A DNA stretch of 64,000 nucleotides, taken from Anniella stebbinsi. Taxonomy: Eukaryota > Chordata > Lepidosauria > Squamata > Anniellidae. This document shows positions 11,395 to 21,418 of this stretch, piece by piece. The position numbers were made by a program, and so were the translations under genes. Each line of letters begins with the position of its first letter. Position 1 is the stretch's first letter. The notes under the pieces were generated by a model, which saw nothing but the letters and a program-made list of their open reading frames with translations, did not search any database and had not been told where the DNA came from. The stretch is from contig JARDYH010000003.1 in NCBI GenBank assembly GCA_029215795.1, forward strand, positions 31,125,001 to 31,189,000, written 5' to 3'.

Positions 11395-11590
11395 GGGGAT
11401 GTAGCTCAGTGATAGAGCACATGCTTAGCAAGCAGAAAGTCCCAGGTTCAATATCTGGCTTCTCGAGGTAGGGCAAAGAAAGATTCCTGCCTAAAACCAT
11501 GGAAAGCTGCAGCCAGTCAGTGTAGACAATACCAGGCTAGATGGACCAAGGGTTTGATTCAGTATAAAGCAGCTTCCTACGTTTCTATGA
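11395..11590 (+). mobile_element. tRNA-Ala-derived SINE, copy 1
   Basis: The head (11395-11462) resembles a tRNA-Ala(AGC) gene: GGGGATGTAGCTCAG start, an A-box at 11402-11412, CTTAGCA in the anticodon position, and a B-box GGTTCAATATC at 11445-11455. It lacks a clean acceptor-stem closure and continues into a 3' body ending GCAGCTTCCTACG. The body reappears behind a second tRNA-like head at 61885-62094, so this is a SINE and not a functional tRNA gene. Transcription by RNA polymerase III would start at the head; whether this copy is active is unknown. Confidence 0.85.
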
Positions 11591-11935
11591 CGTCTCTTTA
11601 AATAAACAATAGTTGTCAGTAATGTATAAAACTGGACAGGGTAAGACTTACAAATCAGCCTTGGTATGAACATAGAGATGCTACAAGCAGGGATGGGGGG
11701 GTTGTGATTTCCAAGGGGCTGCATTTTTAAGCAAACCAACCTAATTTACACTTCCTGGACTAATATGTGTTTTGGAACACAGTTATCCTTTGGGCTGCAT
11801 ATTTCTCCTAATTTTGCAATGCAGTTTTCAGCAGGAAAAATGTGTATATTAGGGGAAGATATGTGTAAATGTATACAGTAGGCAAAATTGCATGTGAAAA
11901 TAAATGCAAATTATCATGCTTTTTTAAAAAAGAAA
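11591..11935. other. Intergenic DNA, nothing recognised
   Basis: Short AT-rich spacer between the SINE and the CR1 fragment; no structure seen. Confidence 0.4.
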
Positions 11936-13450
11936 AATCACAGACTTATGTGGAACTTGGAGAGAATGGAAATATGATTGCATTCAAGAAGAATTGACAC
12001 CAACCAAAAATAGATTGATTTGACCATTTGTACTTGTAAGCACGTCTCCCTTAACTCTGCTGTCATCCAACAGTCCAACTGCTTCCCTAGCTGGTTTCCT
12101 GCTTCTGATATATTTAAAGAATTCTTTATTGTTGGCCTTGATGTTATTAGTGATGTGCTCTTCAAAATGCTTTTTTGCATCTCTTATTGTCTGCTTGCAT
12201 CACCTTTGTGCATCTTTGTGCTCCCTTTTAATTTCCTCACTTGGGCAAGATTTCCATTTTCTGAAAGAAACCCTCTTTTCTACAATAGCTTCCTTGACAC
12301 TGCTTGTTAACCTTGCTGGCGTCCTCTTGGACTTGGTACTTCCTTTCCTAACCTGTGGAATACATTTTAGTCGACGATCTATTATTGTGCTTTTGAGTAA
12401 GCTCTCTGCATTTTGCAAGGATTTAACCCTCTTGATTCCCCCTTTCAACTCTCCTTTCACTAGTTCCCTCATTTTAGAGAAGTTTCCTCTTTCGAAGTAA
12501 AATGTGATTGTGCTGGACTTCCTGGGCAGTTTTCCACTTAAATATGTATCGAATCTGATTAGCACTGTGGTCAATGTGACTGATTGGTTCAATAATATTT
12601 ACATCTCGTATTAGGTCCAGGGCAACACCACTTAGGATTAAGTCCAGGGTTGCCTCCCCTTTTGTCGGTTCCATGACCATGTGTTCACAGTCGTTTAGGA
12701 CATCAAGAAATTTAACTTCTTTGTCATGAGTGGAATATGCATTTATTCAGTCAACATGAGGATAATTGAAGTCACTCATTATTACAACACTTCCTCATTT
12801 GGAGGCTTCCCTGATTTCTTTTTCCATCTCAAGGTCACCCTGAGCATTTTGGTCTGGGGGACAATAGCACGTTCCTAGCACTAAATTGGCTTTGGGGCCC
12901 TGTATTGTCACCCACAGCACTTCTGTGAAAGAGTCTGCCCCATTTAGGTTCTCTAGTCTACTTGACACAATGCCCTCTTTGATGTACAGAGCAACACCAC
13001 CCACAGTATGCCCTTCCCTGTCCTTCCTGTAGAGTTTATATCCAGAGATCACCACATCCCACTGGTTCTCTCCATTCCTCCAGGTTTCTGTAATGCCCAC
13101 TAAGTCCAGGTTCTCCTTTGAAACCAAGCACTCCAATTCTCCCATTTTGGCTCAGAGGCTTCTAGCATTTGCATAGAAATGCCTATACACAGTATCCCTC
13201 CCCAGATGTCTCTGGCGTGTCCCTTTTTCATTGTTGCACTTTAGCCTCTTTGATTGGCTAACATGTTCTAGCCTATATTCATAGCCTATTTGAATATGCC
13301 AATATGAATATGTTTTCATATTCATCTCCTTCAGATGATTTAACCTGAATTGGATGCTTCTCAGCTCCTGTCGGCTTTTGCCTCTGAAGATGCTACCTAA
13401 GGTGCTGAATCGTATCCCCACAAAATGAGTTCAGCACCGTGGATAATTCC
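11936..13450 (-). pseudogene. CR1-type LINE ORF2, endonuclease part, broken
   Basis: Reading down from 13421 on the minus strand the frames give, in order, the run-in ending FYANARSL (13152-13421), the APE endonuclease start with DLVGITETW and GGVALYIKEG (12795-13145), the SDFNYPHVD motif, where CR1 normally has GDFN, followed by EPTKGEATLDLILS (about 12790-12474), and the post-endonuclease linker (12592-11938). This order matches CR1 ORF2. At least three frame changes or stops break it, and the reverse transcriptase half is missing, which is unusual because LINEs normally lose their 5' side. A later deletion or inverted insertion may explain this. Confidence 0.85.
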
Positions 13451-13550
13451 TCTAACTGTTTGGCTGGTTCTGATTGAAATCCAGAACAGAACAACAGCCC
13501 TACTGAAATGAGAGCCACTAGCCTCTCCTGGACCTAGAAACACAATGGGC
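13451..13550. repeat. Fragment related to the 48345 palindromic repeat
   Basis: GAGTTCAGCACC, TTTGGCTGGTTCTGATTG and CTGAAATGAGAGCCA match one arm of the long imperfect palindrome at 48345-48566. Confidence 0.5.
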
Positions 13551-13735
13551 TAATTCAGACAATATGCTAAGCCATGGTTAGTCTGATAACCCTTTTTCAG
13601 CAAATGATTAGTGAGGGTGTTTAACCCATGGTTATGCAGCCACCATGGTTAGGAATGGTTCACATGACATGCTAAGTCATGTTTATCTCAAAATGCGTAA
13701 CCACCCTGGCTTAGCAGGTCGTCTGAACAGGGTCT
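13551..13735. mobile_element. MITE with GTTCAGAC...GCTAAGCC ends, copy 2
   Basis: The left end TTCAGACAATATGCTAAGCC and right end GGCTTAGCAGGTCGTCTGAA are inverted repeats. The interior is collinear with 2756-2965. Confidence 0.65.
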
Positions 13736-14844
13736 TCAATACATTTGAAAACCACAACAAAATTGAAGGACTAAAGAACCTAGGGTGGTTGTTGTTGTTG
13801 TTGTTGTTCTTGTTATTTTTAAAAAGGTTTTTAAAAAAGTTATTTTTAAAACACCTGGTGTTGAAAAGACCACAGTGTAGGCATCAGGCAAACCTCTCTG
13901 GGAACAATAGCCTTGCAGAGCTTCCCTGTCAACACTGACAGGTATGGGGATGGGATGGGCCTGCAACATGCATTCCTGTCTCCCTCTAGGCTTACAGTAA
14001 AGGCCTCTGTGGTGAATGCCTAAAAAGGGATACTCTGGCAGCCAATGCCATAATTTCCGCTTTCACAGTGGAGGATACTCATTTACACCCACACCAACAG
14101 GCATTGCAATGTGTCTGTATTTTGCTAACTCACTTAGCATAGCTACCAATTTTCCCTTCATCTTCCTGAATGCAATGAACAATTTCCTCCAATGGATGCC
14201 TTTTCAGAGAGAGACAAATAGGCAATTATTATTTCATATATTATCCTGGATGGGAAAAAAAATACGACATTTTCAAACAAAGAGAAAAACATTGCTTTGC
14301 ACCTGAAGGAGAATAAGAGATGCTGACCTCACCCTTCTTGTGAAAACTCCCATCAAGTGGATTGTGTGAAATTTCATAGATTGACTGGATATGAAATGGA
14401 CTTATGTTTAAATGTAGGGAGGGTCTCAGACAGGTGGGATGGGCAAAGGATTTTTTTAAAAAAAGTAAATAGAGTGTGAGCACTTATTTTCCTCATGTTC
14501 TGTGCCTCAGACAGAGCTAAGCACAAATGGTCCCTCAAAATTCTCCACCCTATTTGTAGACAAAAAAAAAAGTGTGTGTCTGTATGGTGTGTGTGTTGGG
14601 GGATTTCACCAAACATCTCCAGGGGGAGAAGAAATTCTCCAACAGTTTCACAGAAGTGGGGCTCATCTTAATAGTGGCAGTAGCAAAGGTATTTGGTTTT
14701 GTCTTAAGAGTTTTTGCAGGTTTGCTGTTCAAGTTGCTGCTGCTGCTACTGTTGTAAATGGCAGCAGTAGTCACAATGCAATTGGCAACCTGGCCACCAT
14801 TTTGCATTTTCCACAATACCTCTGACCTAGCAGCATTCCAGGGC

Positions 14845-14896
<52 letters not shown>

Positions 14897-15060
14897 TGAC
14901 ATTTGTTTCTAGGGATGTACAGATTTTGATTGGCAGGTGCCTTTCTTTTCATCATTCACCAATTGATGGAATCAGCTTTTTTCCCCTTCAAAAAAGTACA
15001 CAAAAAAGTCAACTGCAATTTAAATGATTTTCACTAGCATGTAACATTTTGTGTATTTTT
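13736..15060. other. Intergenic DNA with microsatellites
   Basis: 13789-13810 is a (GTT)n run. 14848-14893 is (TG)n followed by (GA)n. Small frames overlapping these runs are artefacts. No gene recognised. Confidence 0.5.
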
Positions 15061-15067
15061 TTCTTAG

Positions 15068-15486
15068 CTCAGTGGGCTCATCTACACGTAAGGGTGTAGA
15101 GGGAAGGAGGGGGGAAGCATGTAGACTTACCTGCTTCTGTGATCCTCCCCCATCATCTATACAGCTGTGCGATGTCCCTGAAGGCAAGAGGGATGTTGCA
15201 GCCAGCTTTTTTTTTACAGGAGCCATGCGCTGTGAACAGCTAAGGAACCCCCCGCCAAACCCTGTGCCTCCCCACCCCCATGGGTGGGGAGGCACCCCAC
15301 ATGGCTCCATGCCTGTTTCAGGGCCCAGGATGCTGCACTGCATCAGCCACGGTTTTCAGTTTCCATTATCCCGGAGTTGTCCCTAGGTCATCCCTGGTTG
15401 ATCCCGGGATCCCCTATGCATCATATGGATGCACAGGGACAACCTAGGGACAACCCTGGGATAAATGCCTGGTGTAGACATGGCAT
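15068..15486. mobile_element. MITE with CTACAC inverted ends (TTCTACACC family), copy 1
   Basis: The left part GGGCTCATCTACACG and right part GGTGTAGACATGGC are inverted. Internal words CCGGAGTTGTCCCTAGG and CACAGGGACAACC are shared in spirit with 45296-45862 (CACAGGGATTCCCAGGGG). A hairpin GCCTCCCCACCCCCATGGG lies at about 15266-15294. Non-coding; superfamily undetermined. Confidence 0.55.
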
Positions 15487-17032
15487 TTAAAATCAATAAG
15501 TGTAAAATCAAGAAACAGAGCACACACAAAAATGTGCAACACATTGGAAACTGAAAAAAGATCAGAGATGTATAAAACACTGTGTGTGTGTGTGTTTAAG
15601 TGGTGTATATATTAGTGTATTTTTCAGCAATTTCCACACTTTTGTATGATTAAATTTGTGTACAATTCTGGAAAATAAAAAAATGATCTGCAAGTTTGCG
15701 AAATCCATGTGACTCAGAAGATACTGGTGCATTGAAGAATACACGGGTTGGATTCATCGATATGTGAAGTGATTTGAATCCATTTTGGATTTTTCTAACA
15801 TTCCTATTTGTCACCCAAAAAATGGCCGGGAGTATTTGGAGAAAATTATGCTGAGTGACATTTTTCTAAGGAATACAACAACAACTCAGAAATTGTCTTG
15901 GAAACATGTCTTTTGAGAAATTTCAGCTCCACTCTGGTTTCAGAGATTGGTTGACAACTATAATTTTGAGTTATTTCGAAGAATGGTAAGAACTGGCTAG
16001 TTCTAATATCTTGGCAGGCATTTGAAGGATTTTGGAACACCCCTTAATCCATTTCAGCTGCTTTCTATTATGTACCATAAAAAAACGAACAGCATCACCA
16101 CCACCCAGAGTCAATCTCTACCTATGTTTTTTTTAGAAAGAAAAGTTGAACATTTTATATAAAATAATTATGTGTTTGGATTTCACAGGATAAATAGTTT
16201 AACGCTTCTAAAGGATTCTTTCTGTTGCACACATTGGCAGATTCTACTATGGGGAGTCCTAGATCCATGGAGACCTTGTACTCTGTTTTCATGTTCTTTC
16301 CCCACTTCTCTTTCTCTGAGTTTCCCAGTGATCTTCTTCTGCAGCATAATGATGTGGTGTCAAGTCGCATTAAATGAGAGGTGATATGAAACGACAAACT
16401 CTAATATGCCTTTATTTCCTTGAATCGCTGTAAGGTTTGGCAATTAAGACAGTGTTTTGTAGGCAGTTTATAACTTCCTTTAGGGCCCTTGAAATACCTG
16501 AACTATATAAGTTCTGCTGCTGATGGAAACTTTCTGCCATATATATATGGCAGAAATATATATATCATATATATCACCTCTTGGACTTCAAAGAGAAGAA
16601 AGGGCCAGCCAGATCCAATGCATGTTTACCCAGAACAAAGTTCCATTGAGTTCTATGGGATATTTCTCCTATAAGATTGCAGCCTTAATCTAATTTGAGC
16701 CTTCCAAATGGTACACGTCAAGGCCAAAATAGATATGATGCTAAATATGTGAATGCATTTAACATGAGGGATGGGGAAAAGCAGGAGCAAAGTAATGATG
16801 GCCAGAGATGGTTTTTAAAAATCATATTTTCCATGCTGTGGTTCTGCTGAACACCAATAATGGAGCCTTCACGTTTGGGCTAAAAGGCACTCAGTGTGGG
16901 TGGAGGGGATTACCAACGGGACTATGATCTGGTGGGAAAAGGGTTAAATTCCCCTCTGTGGTCCCAGTCCTGCTCATCCCCTTCCCACACAATGGCTGCT
17001 ATTGTTAAAGGAAATGAAATAATACATTAAAT
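15487..17032. other. Intergenic DNA with a short dispersed repeat
   Basis: 16540-16577 is an AT-rich dinucleotide tract. 16618-16690 (TTTACCCAGAACAAAGTTCC to GATTGCAGCC) is a copy of a short dispersed repeat also at 55776-55870 and, more diverged, at 31138-31225 and 37590-37665. No gene recognised. Confidence 0.5.
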
Positions 17033-17250
17033 TAGGGTTACCATATGAAAAGGAGGACTGGGCTCCTGTATCTTTAACAGTTGTATAGATGAGGAAATTT
17101 CCACAGGTGTCATTTGTATGCATGCAGTACCTGGTGAAATTCCCTCTTCGTCACAACAGTTAAAGCTGTAGGAACCCTGCCCTCTTTTGTATCTGATCAA
17201 GAGGGCAGGGCTCCTCCAGCTTTAACTTTAATTCTTGCTGAGAACCTGAC
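17033..17250 (+). mobile_element. TAGGGT(G)ACCATATG MITE, 3'-truncated
   Basis: Starts TAGGGTTACCATATGAAAAG and continues through GGTGTCATTTGTATGCATGC and CACAACAGTTAAAGCTG, collinear with the first half of the foldback element at 27762-28079 and with 63751-64000. The second inverted arm is missing. The copia element inserted just beyond its broken end. Confidence 0.7.
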
Positions 17251-17258
17251 CATACATG

Positions 17259-17752
17259 TGTCAGGGAAAATTTCAGTTTAAAGTTGATTAAAGAACTGGA
17301 CAAGATTTGAGTGTCCAAGGAAGAATGAACAGCCAGCTGCAGTTAATGATCAGATGAAGTAATTTTTTCTATGCTGCTGAAAAGGTCAGGCAGATAGGGG
17401 AAATGTTTCTGGAAGATGAGGTAATTGACTGTGCTGAGCCAGGGTTCAGAAAATATGTATTTAAGACAGCATATAGAAATGGCTGGTTGTTAGGCTGGAG
17501 ATTTTGTGGACGGAGGCTGGTGAATGAGAGATTGATGGAGGACTATGCTATGCAATAGCTATAAGGAAAAAGCCTGTATTATCTGGAGGAACCAGTTGCC
17601 TTGAATATATTTATATTATTGGAACACAGTAAAGGACTTGTATTATACACCATCCTGCTGGAGTGTGAGTATTTCTTCAACTGCTTGGACTTATTTCTGG
17701 ACTTCACACTTACTTTACTAAGTGAACGGGGAGCACTTTTCTCTCCCTAACA
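17259..17752 (+). repeat. Copia 5' LTR
   Basis: Starts TGTCAGGGAAAATTTCAG and ends CTCTCCCTAACA; TG...CA ends as usual for LTRs. Aligned with the 3' LTR without gaps and with about 17 substitutions. No AATAAA polyadenylation signal is evident. Confidence 0.97.
17458..17465 (+). promoter_or_regulatory. Possible TATA-like element in the 5' LTR
   Basis: TATTTAAG lies about 200 bp into the LTR and is conserved in the 3' LTR. Assignment as the retrotransposon promoter is inference from its position only. Confidence 0.3.
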
Positions 17753-17753
17753 G

Positions 17754-17767
17754 GGTTATGGGCCCAG
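17754..17767 (+). other. Primer binding site for a half initiator-tRNA-Met
   Basis: GGTTATGGGCCCAG starts one base after the LTR. It is complementary to the anticodon stem-loop region of initiator tRNA-Met (CTGGGCCCATAACC, containing the CAU anticodon) and not to a tRNA 3' end. Drosophila copia has the same site and is known to prime from a cleaved 5' half of that tRNA, so the same priming is inferred here. Confidence 0.85.
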
Positions 17768-17859
17768 CAAGGAGTCCAGTAAATGCCCAGGAGTAGCCCA
17801 GCAGGAGGAGTGCCAGGAGTTCCAAATATTACAGCAACGGATGATGGTTTCCAGATTAA

Positions 17860-18511
17860 ATGTTTAAACAGGAGGATAATTTATCGGGCTTTGAAAGTTC
17901 GAGTGAGGAATCGGAGGCAAGCGGTTTGTCTGGCTTGAGTAAAGCTGTGGTTGCGTGCCAGCTGGAAAACATGGCACAGATGAGCTTGCAAGGAAGGATT
18001 CCCATCAAAAGGCTGAATGAAAGGAATTATTTGAATTGGTCATTCAAGACAGAGATGTTTCTCAGACGCGATGGATGTTGGCATGTTGTGGAAGACACAA
18101 GGCCAGCGGGTCTAAGCGCTGATGAAATAGCTACATGGAATTCTTTAGCCACAAGAGCCAAGGCTAATATAATGCTAAGCATAGACGATAGCCAAATAAT
18201 TCATATCTCTCGGATGGACACAGCGAAACAATGCTGGGACAAATGTAAAAATATTTACATGAGACAAACAGCTAGTTCAAAAATAAGCCTGATGGGACAG
18301 CTTTATCGAACTAAGCTCAGAGAAGGAGGTTCACTTTCGGAGCATCTCTAACATATGGGCACGTTATTTTCCAAACTCCAAGAAGTTGGACTGCCTTTTG
18401 ATGAAGAGAATTGAATTTATATTATTCTAAGTTCCCTCCCCAAAAGCTGGGATCCGCTGACCATGAGTCTGGAATCTATGCCACAAACAGATCTCTCCAT
18501 AGAGTATTTAA
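17860..18511 (+). pseudogene. gag: Copia gag, N-terminal part
   Basis: The frame opens with ATG at 17860, 107 bases after the LTR. It encodes a copia-type capsid: an acidic serine-rich start, then LNERNYLNWSFKTEMFLRRD and WDKCKNIYM motifs typical of the UBN2/retrotran_gag regions. A TAA at 18349-18351 ends the open stretch (163 codons); similarity continues in the same frame past that stop and past a TGA at 18412-18414 (SSLPKSWDPLTMSLES) until the nested element at 18512. Because the flanking frame is the same on the far side, the two stops and the insertion are separate lesions. Confidence 0.9.
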
Positions 18512-19550
18512 TAGGGGTGTACATGGACCCCCCGGATCGGATCGGGACCCGGATTGGGACCTCCAATTTTGTCATGGATCGGTTCGGACAAAATCGGAGG
18601 CCCCCCGGACCGGATCAAGTCCGATCCCGATCCAAAAATCAGAATTTTTTGGATCGGCCGCCATTTTCTCCCCCATAGACTTGCATTGCAATGCAAGTCT
18701 ATGAGGAAAAAATGGCGGCGGGTGGGTGAGGGGGGGCCTAACTCCCTCCCCCCCGGGGCCGTCCGCTGTGGACGGCCCCGGCAGGTAAGCCCCCTCCCCT
18801 GCGCTCCCTCCCCCCCCTGGGGCCGTCCGCTTCCATCCACAGGCGCCCGCGGGCGCCCGCGGATAGAAGCGGACGGCTCCAGGGGGGGTAAGCCCCCTTC
18901 CCCACCACTGCTTATCTTTTAGGGCCGTTCGCTCCCGTCCGGCGCCAGTGGCTACCGCCAGCCGGCTTTGCGGCTTGCTCTAGAGTAGCGCGCCAGGTGA
19001 TCACCTGGCGCGCCACCCTGGAGCAGGCCGCGGAGCCCGCTGGTAGTAGCCGCCGGCGCCGGACGGGCGTCTCTAAAGGTAAGTGCCCCCTCCTCCCCTC
19101 CGCGCGCCCCCTCCTCACCTTTCCGGGCCGTTCGCTCCCGTCCGGCGCCGGCGGCTACCACCAGCCGGCTTTGCGGCTTGCTCTAGAGTAGCGCACCGGG
19201 TGATGACATCACCCGGCGCGCCACCCTGGAGCAGGCCGCGGAGCCCGCTGGTAGTAGCCGCCGGCGCCGGACGGGAGCGGACGTCCCTCAAAGGTAAGCG
19301 CCCCCTCCTCCCCCCCCGCTGTCCACTTTCATCGGCGGGCGCCCGCTGGCACCCGCCAATGGAAGCGGCGGTGGGCGCCAGTGGGCGCCCGCCGATCTGC
19401 TGATCCGCCGAACCGGTTCGGAGCCTTTTCGGATCGGTTCGGACTGGATCGGCCGATCCAGCTGTTGGATCGGAAATCGGATAATTTATCCGATTTCCCA
19501 CTGGACCGGACTCGGATCGTGGATCGGGTCCGATCCAGTGCACATCCCTA
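18512..19550 (+). mobile_element. GC-rich hAT-like element nested in copia gag
   Basis: Perfect 8-bp duplications GTATTTAA (18504-18511 and 19551-19558). Left end TAGGGGTGTACATGGACC, right end GTGCACATCCCTA. Order of parts: GGATCGG-word array (18535-18660); a perfect palindrome of CATAGACTTGCATTG and its complement (about 18675-18704); C-rich spacers; hairpin 1 with a shortened centre GGTGATCACC near 19000; hairpin 2 centred near 19206 with GTGATGACATCAC; a GGCGGGCGCCC palindrome; and a second GGATCGG array. It has no transposase. The frame at 18554-18922 and others here are palindrome artefacts. It must have moved after the copia insertion. Confidence 0.95.
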
Positions 19551-20325
19551 GTATTTAACTGGGAGACTTTTGCAGGAGGAGAAGAAATGTATCAAAAGAG
19601 CAGAGGAATGAGGAGAGAGGAATAAAATCGGCCGTGAATCGCACAGAGTGGAAAAATGCCAGGCTAAAATGGAGTCGAGGCAGCGCTTACCAGTCGGAGA
19701 AGGAGAGAGCGCAATGGCCATCGAAAAGCGGAAGTGTTTTCATTGTGGAAAGACGGGGCATGTTCGGAGGAATTGCCGAGTGAAACTTCAATCGAAGGGA
19801 GCCTCATGGTGGCAGGAAAGCCGTTACTCAAAAGGAGAGCAAGAAGGAGATAGAAATGAATCTCATAGCACTCAGTTGGTCTCGGTTGCCTTGAAAACGA
19901 AGGAGGATAAGTGGAAAAGTGTTTGGTTAATCGATTCCACTTCCAGTCAAACCCTATGTTGGAGCAAGGAAGAGTTTGATAAACTCTGGCTTGGATCTCC
20001 GGAGTCGGTGTCTCTAGCAGATGGAAAACAGGTTCCCGTATATGGAAAAGGAAATTGTTATATTCCTTGTTTGGGGAAATGTTTGCCTAATGTATTATGT
20101 GTGGAAAGTCTAGAGTTTAACCTTCTTTCAGTGGCAAGTCTAACAAAGGCTGGATATGTTGTTACTTTCAAAGAAAGCCTGTGTGAAGTAACAAAAGAGG
20201 GGCAAATTTGTGCACAAGGGTTTCTAAAGAATGGTTTATATGAAATGAAATCCCATGAGTGTGTGGTAAGTCAAATTGGGAATGTTCCAAACCATTTAAA
20301 TGGTTCCAAGCCATTTATTCCATAG
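19551..20325 (+). pseudogene. gag-pol: Copia gag C-terminus (zinc knuckle) and protease
   Basis: Continues the gag frame after the nested element: a short coil-like stretch, a TGA at 19609-19611, then open sequence. A CCHC knuckle CFHCGKTGHVRRNC lies at 19735-19776 and packages RNA in related elements. The protease follows: WLIDSTSSQTL near 19926 occupies the place of the D-S/T-G active site, but G is replaced by T, so catalysis is doubtful even without the stops. Past it come LSVASLTKAGYVV and the pre-integrase region. A frameshift near 20300 interrupts the link to integrase; the frame then meets TAG. Confidence 0.92.
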
Positions 20326-20815
20326 AAGGATGGGTCACGCGAGTTTTAAAGTGTTAAAACAAATGCCGAAGGAATGTAAAGGCATTGACCTCAATGGGTG
20401 CAATAAGTTTCTTGGTTGCAGAATTTGCAAGCAATCAAAGTCCAAGGTACAGGCAATCAATAGGAAAAGTAATAGAATTTCTCAGGAGGTGTTTCAGTTA
20501 GTACACCTGGATTTGGTTGGTCCTTTTAAGGACGATGTAGGAGGTGCCAGATTTGTTCTGGTTATTCTGGATGACAAATCCCGCTTTAGTTGGGTGTTCA
20601 TGTTAAAGAAAAAATCAGAGGCTTTTCAAACCTCTAAGGATTGGGTGACATGGTCTGAACACAGATTCAAAAAGCAAGTAATACAGATTCAATCTGACAG
20701 AGGTGGAGAGTTTACCGGTCATGATTTTATGAAGTGGGCTAAGGTGAATGGGATAATCCACAGGTTTACTGATCCATGTGCGCCTTGGCAAAATGGATGC
20801 CTTGGCAAAAAGGAA
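20300..20815 (+). pseudogene. pol: Copia integrase, zinc finger and first catalytic part
   Basis: Shifted one frame from the protease. HRRMGH and CRICKQSK give the HHCC zinc finger near 20323-20445. The rve catalytic core follows, with its first Asp in VHLDLVGPF (about 20500) and its second in IQSDRGGEF (about 20690). The third acidic residue should lie just after PWQNG (near 20785), exactly where a second frameshift falls; the frame then runs on into unrelated residues to 20917. Role in family: joining the cDNA to chromosomal DNA. Confidence 0.9.
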
Positions 20816-21418
20816 TGGTTTGCTTCAGACGGCGAAAGACTCTCTGCTACTGGATTCGAATGCAGAACCAGGTCTGTGGGCAGAAGCATTTTCTACTGCC
20901 AACTATTTGCTAAATAGAACCTGGTCTCAAGCAATTGATAGTGTTCCTTTCTATCAGTTGCATGGAAAGAAGCCAAACTTATCTCACCTAAGAGTATGGG
21001 GCACATTTGCTTACGTAAATATCCCCAAAAGCCAGAGGCTAAAAGGGGACAACAAGGCTGTTCGGGCTCGTTTTGTTGGCTACAGTGAAAAGTCTTGGAG
21101 GTTTTACGTAGGAAGAGGAAAAATCATTGTGTCCAGGTCAACTAGCTTTGAGGAGCAAAACTGGCAAAGAGTACATTCAAACCCAGAGGTTTTGCTGCAT
21201 TTCTCACCGGACAGGAGAAATGAAGGGGAGGAGCAGAAGGAGTTAATGCCTGCTGGAGCCAGGTCTTCCAGGGAGCAGCATGTAACTCCACCCCCCATGG
21301 AAAGCAATGGAAAGAAATAGTCCCCGGAGCTGAGTCCTTGTAAATTAAGGAGGTCTGATCGGGTTAACAAAGGCGTGCCGCCTTTAAGGTATGGGTTTGA
21401 AAACAACAAAGAAAGAGT
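20778..21418 (+). pseudogene. pol: Copia integrase C-terminal part and linker
   Basis: In the third frame: EAFSTANYLLNR and LRVWGTFAYVNIPKSQRLK are the typical copia integrase C-terminal words, followed by ARFVGYSEKSWRFYV. A TAG lies at 21318-21320. Beyond it in the same frame comes the basic linker RRSDRVNKGVPPLRYG that normally precedes reverse transcriptase, ending at the deletion near 21419. Confidence 0.88.

Noticed and set aside
11395..11466. Functional tRNA-Ala gene
   Set aside because: The A and B boxes are present, but the 3' acceptor strand does not pair properly and the sequence runs into a SINE body shared with 61885-62094.
18508..18840. Minus- and plus-strand frames at the left end of the nested element
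   Set aside because: They arise from GGATCGG words and appear identically at 35.0 and 41.1 kb with each transposon copy.
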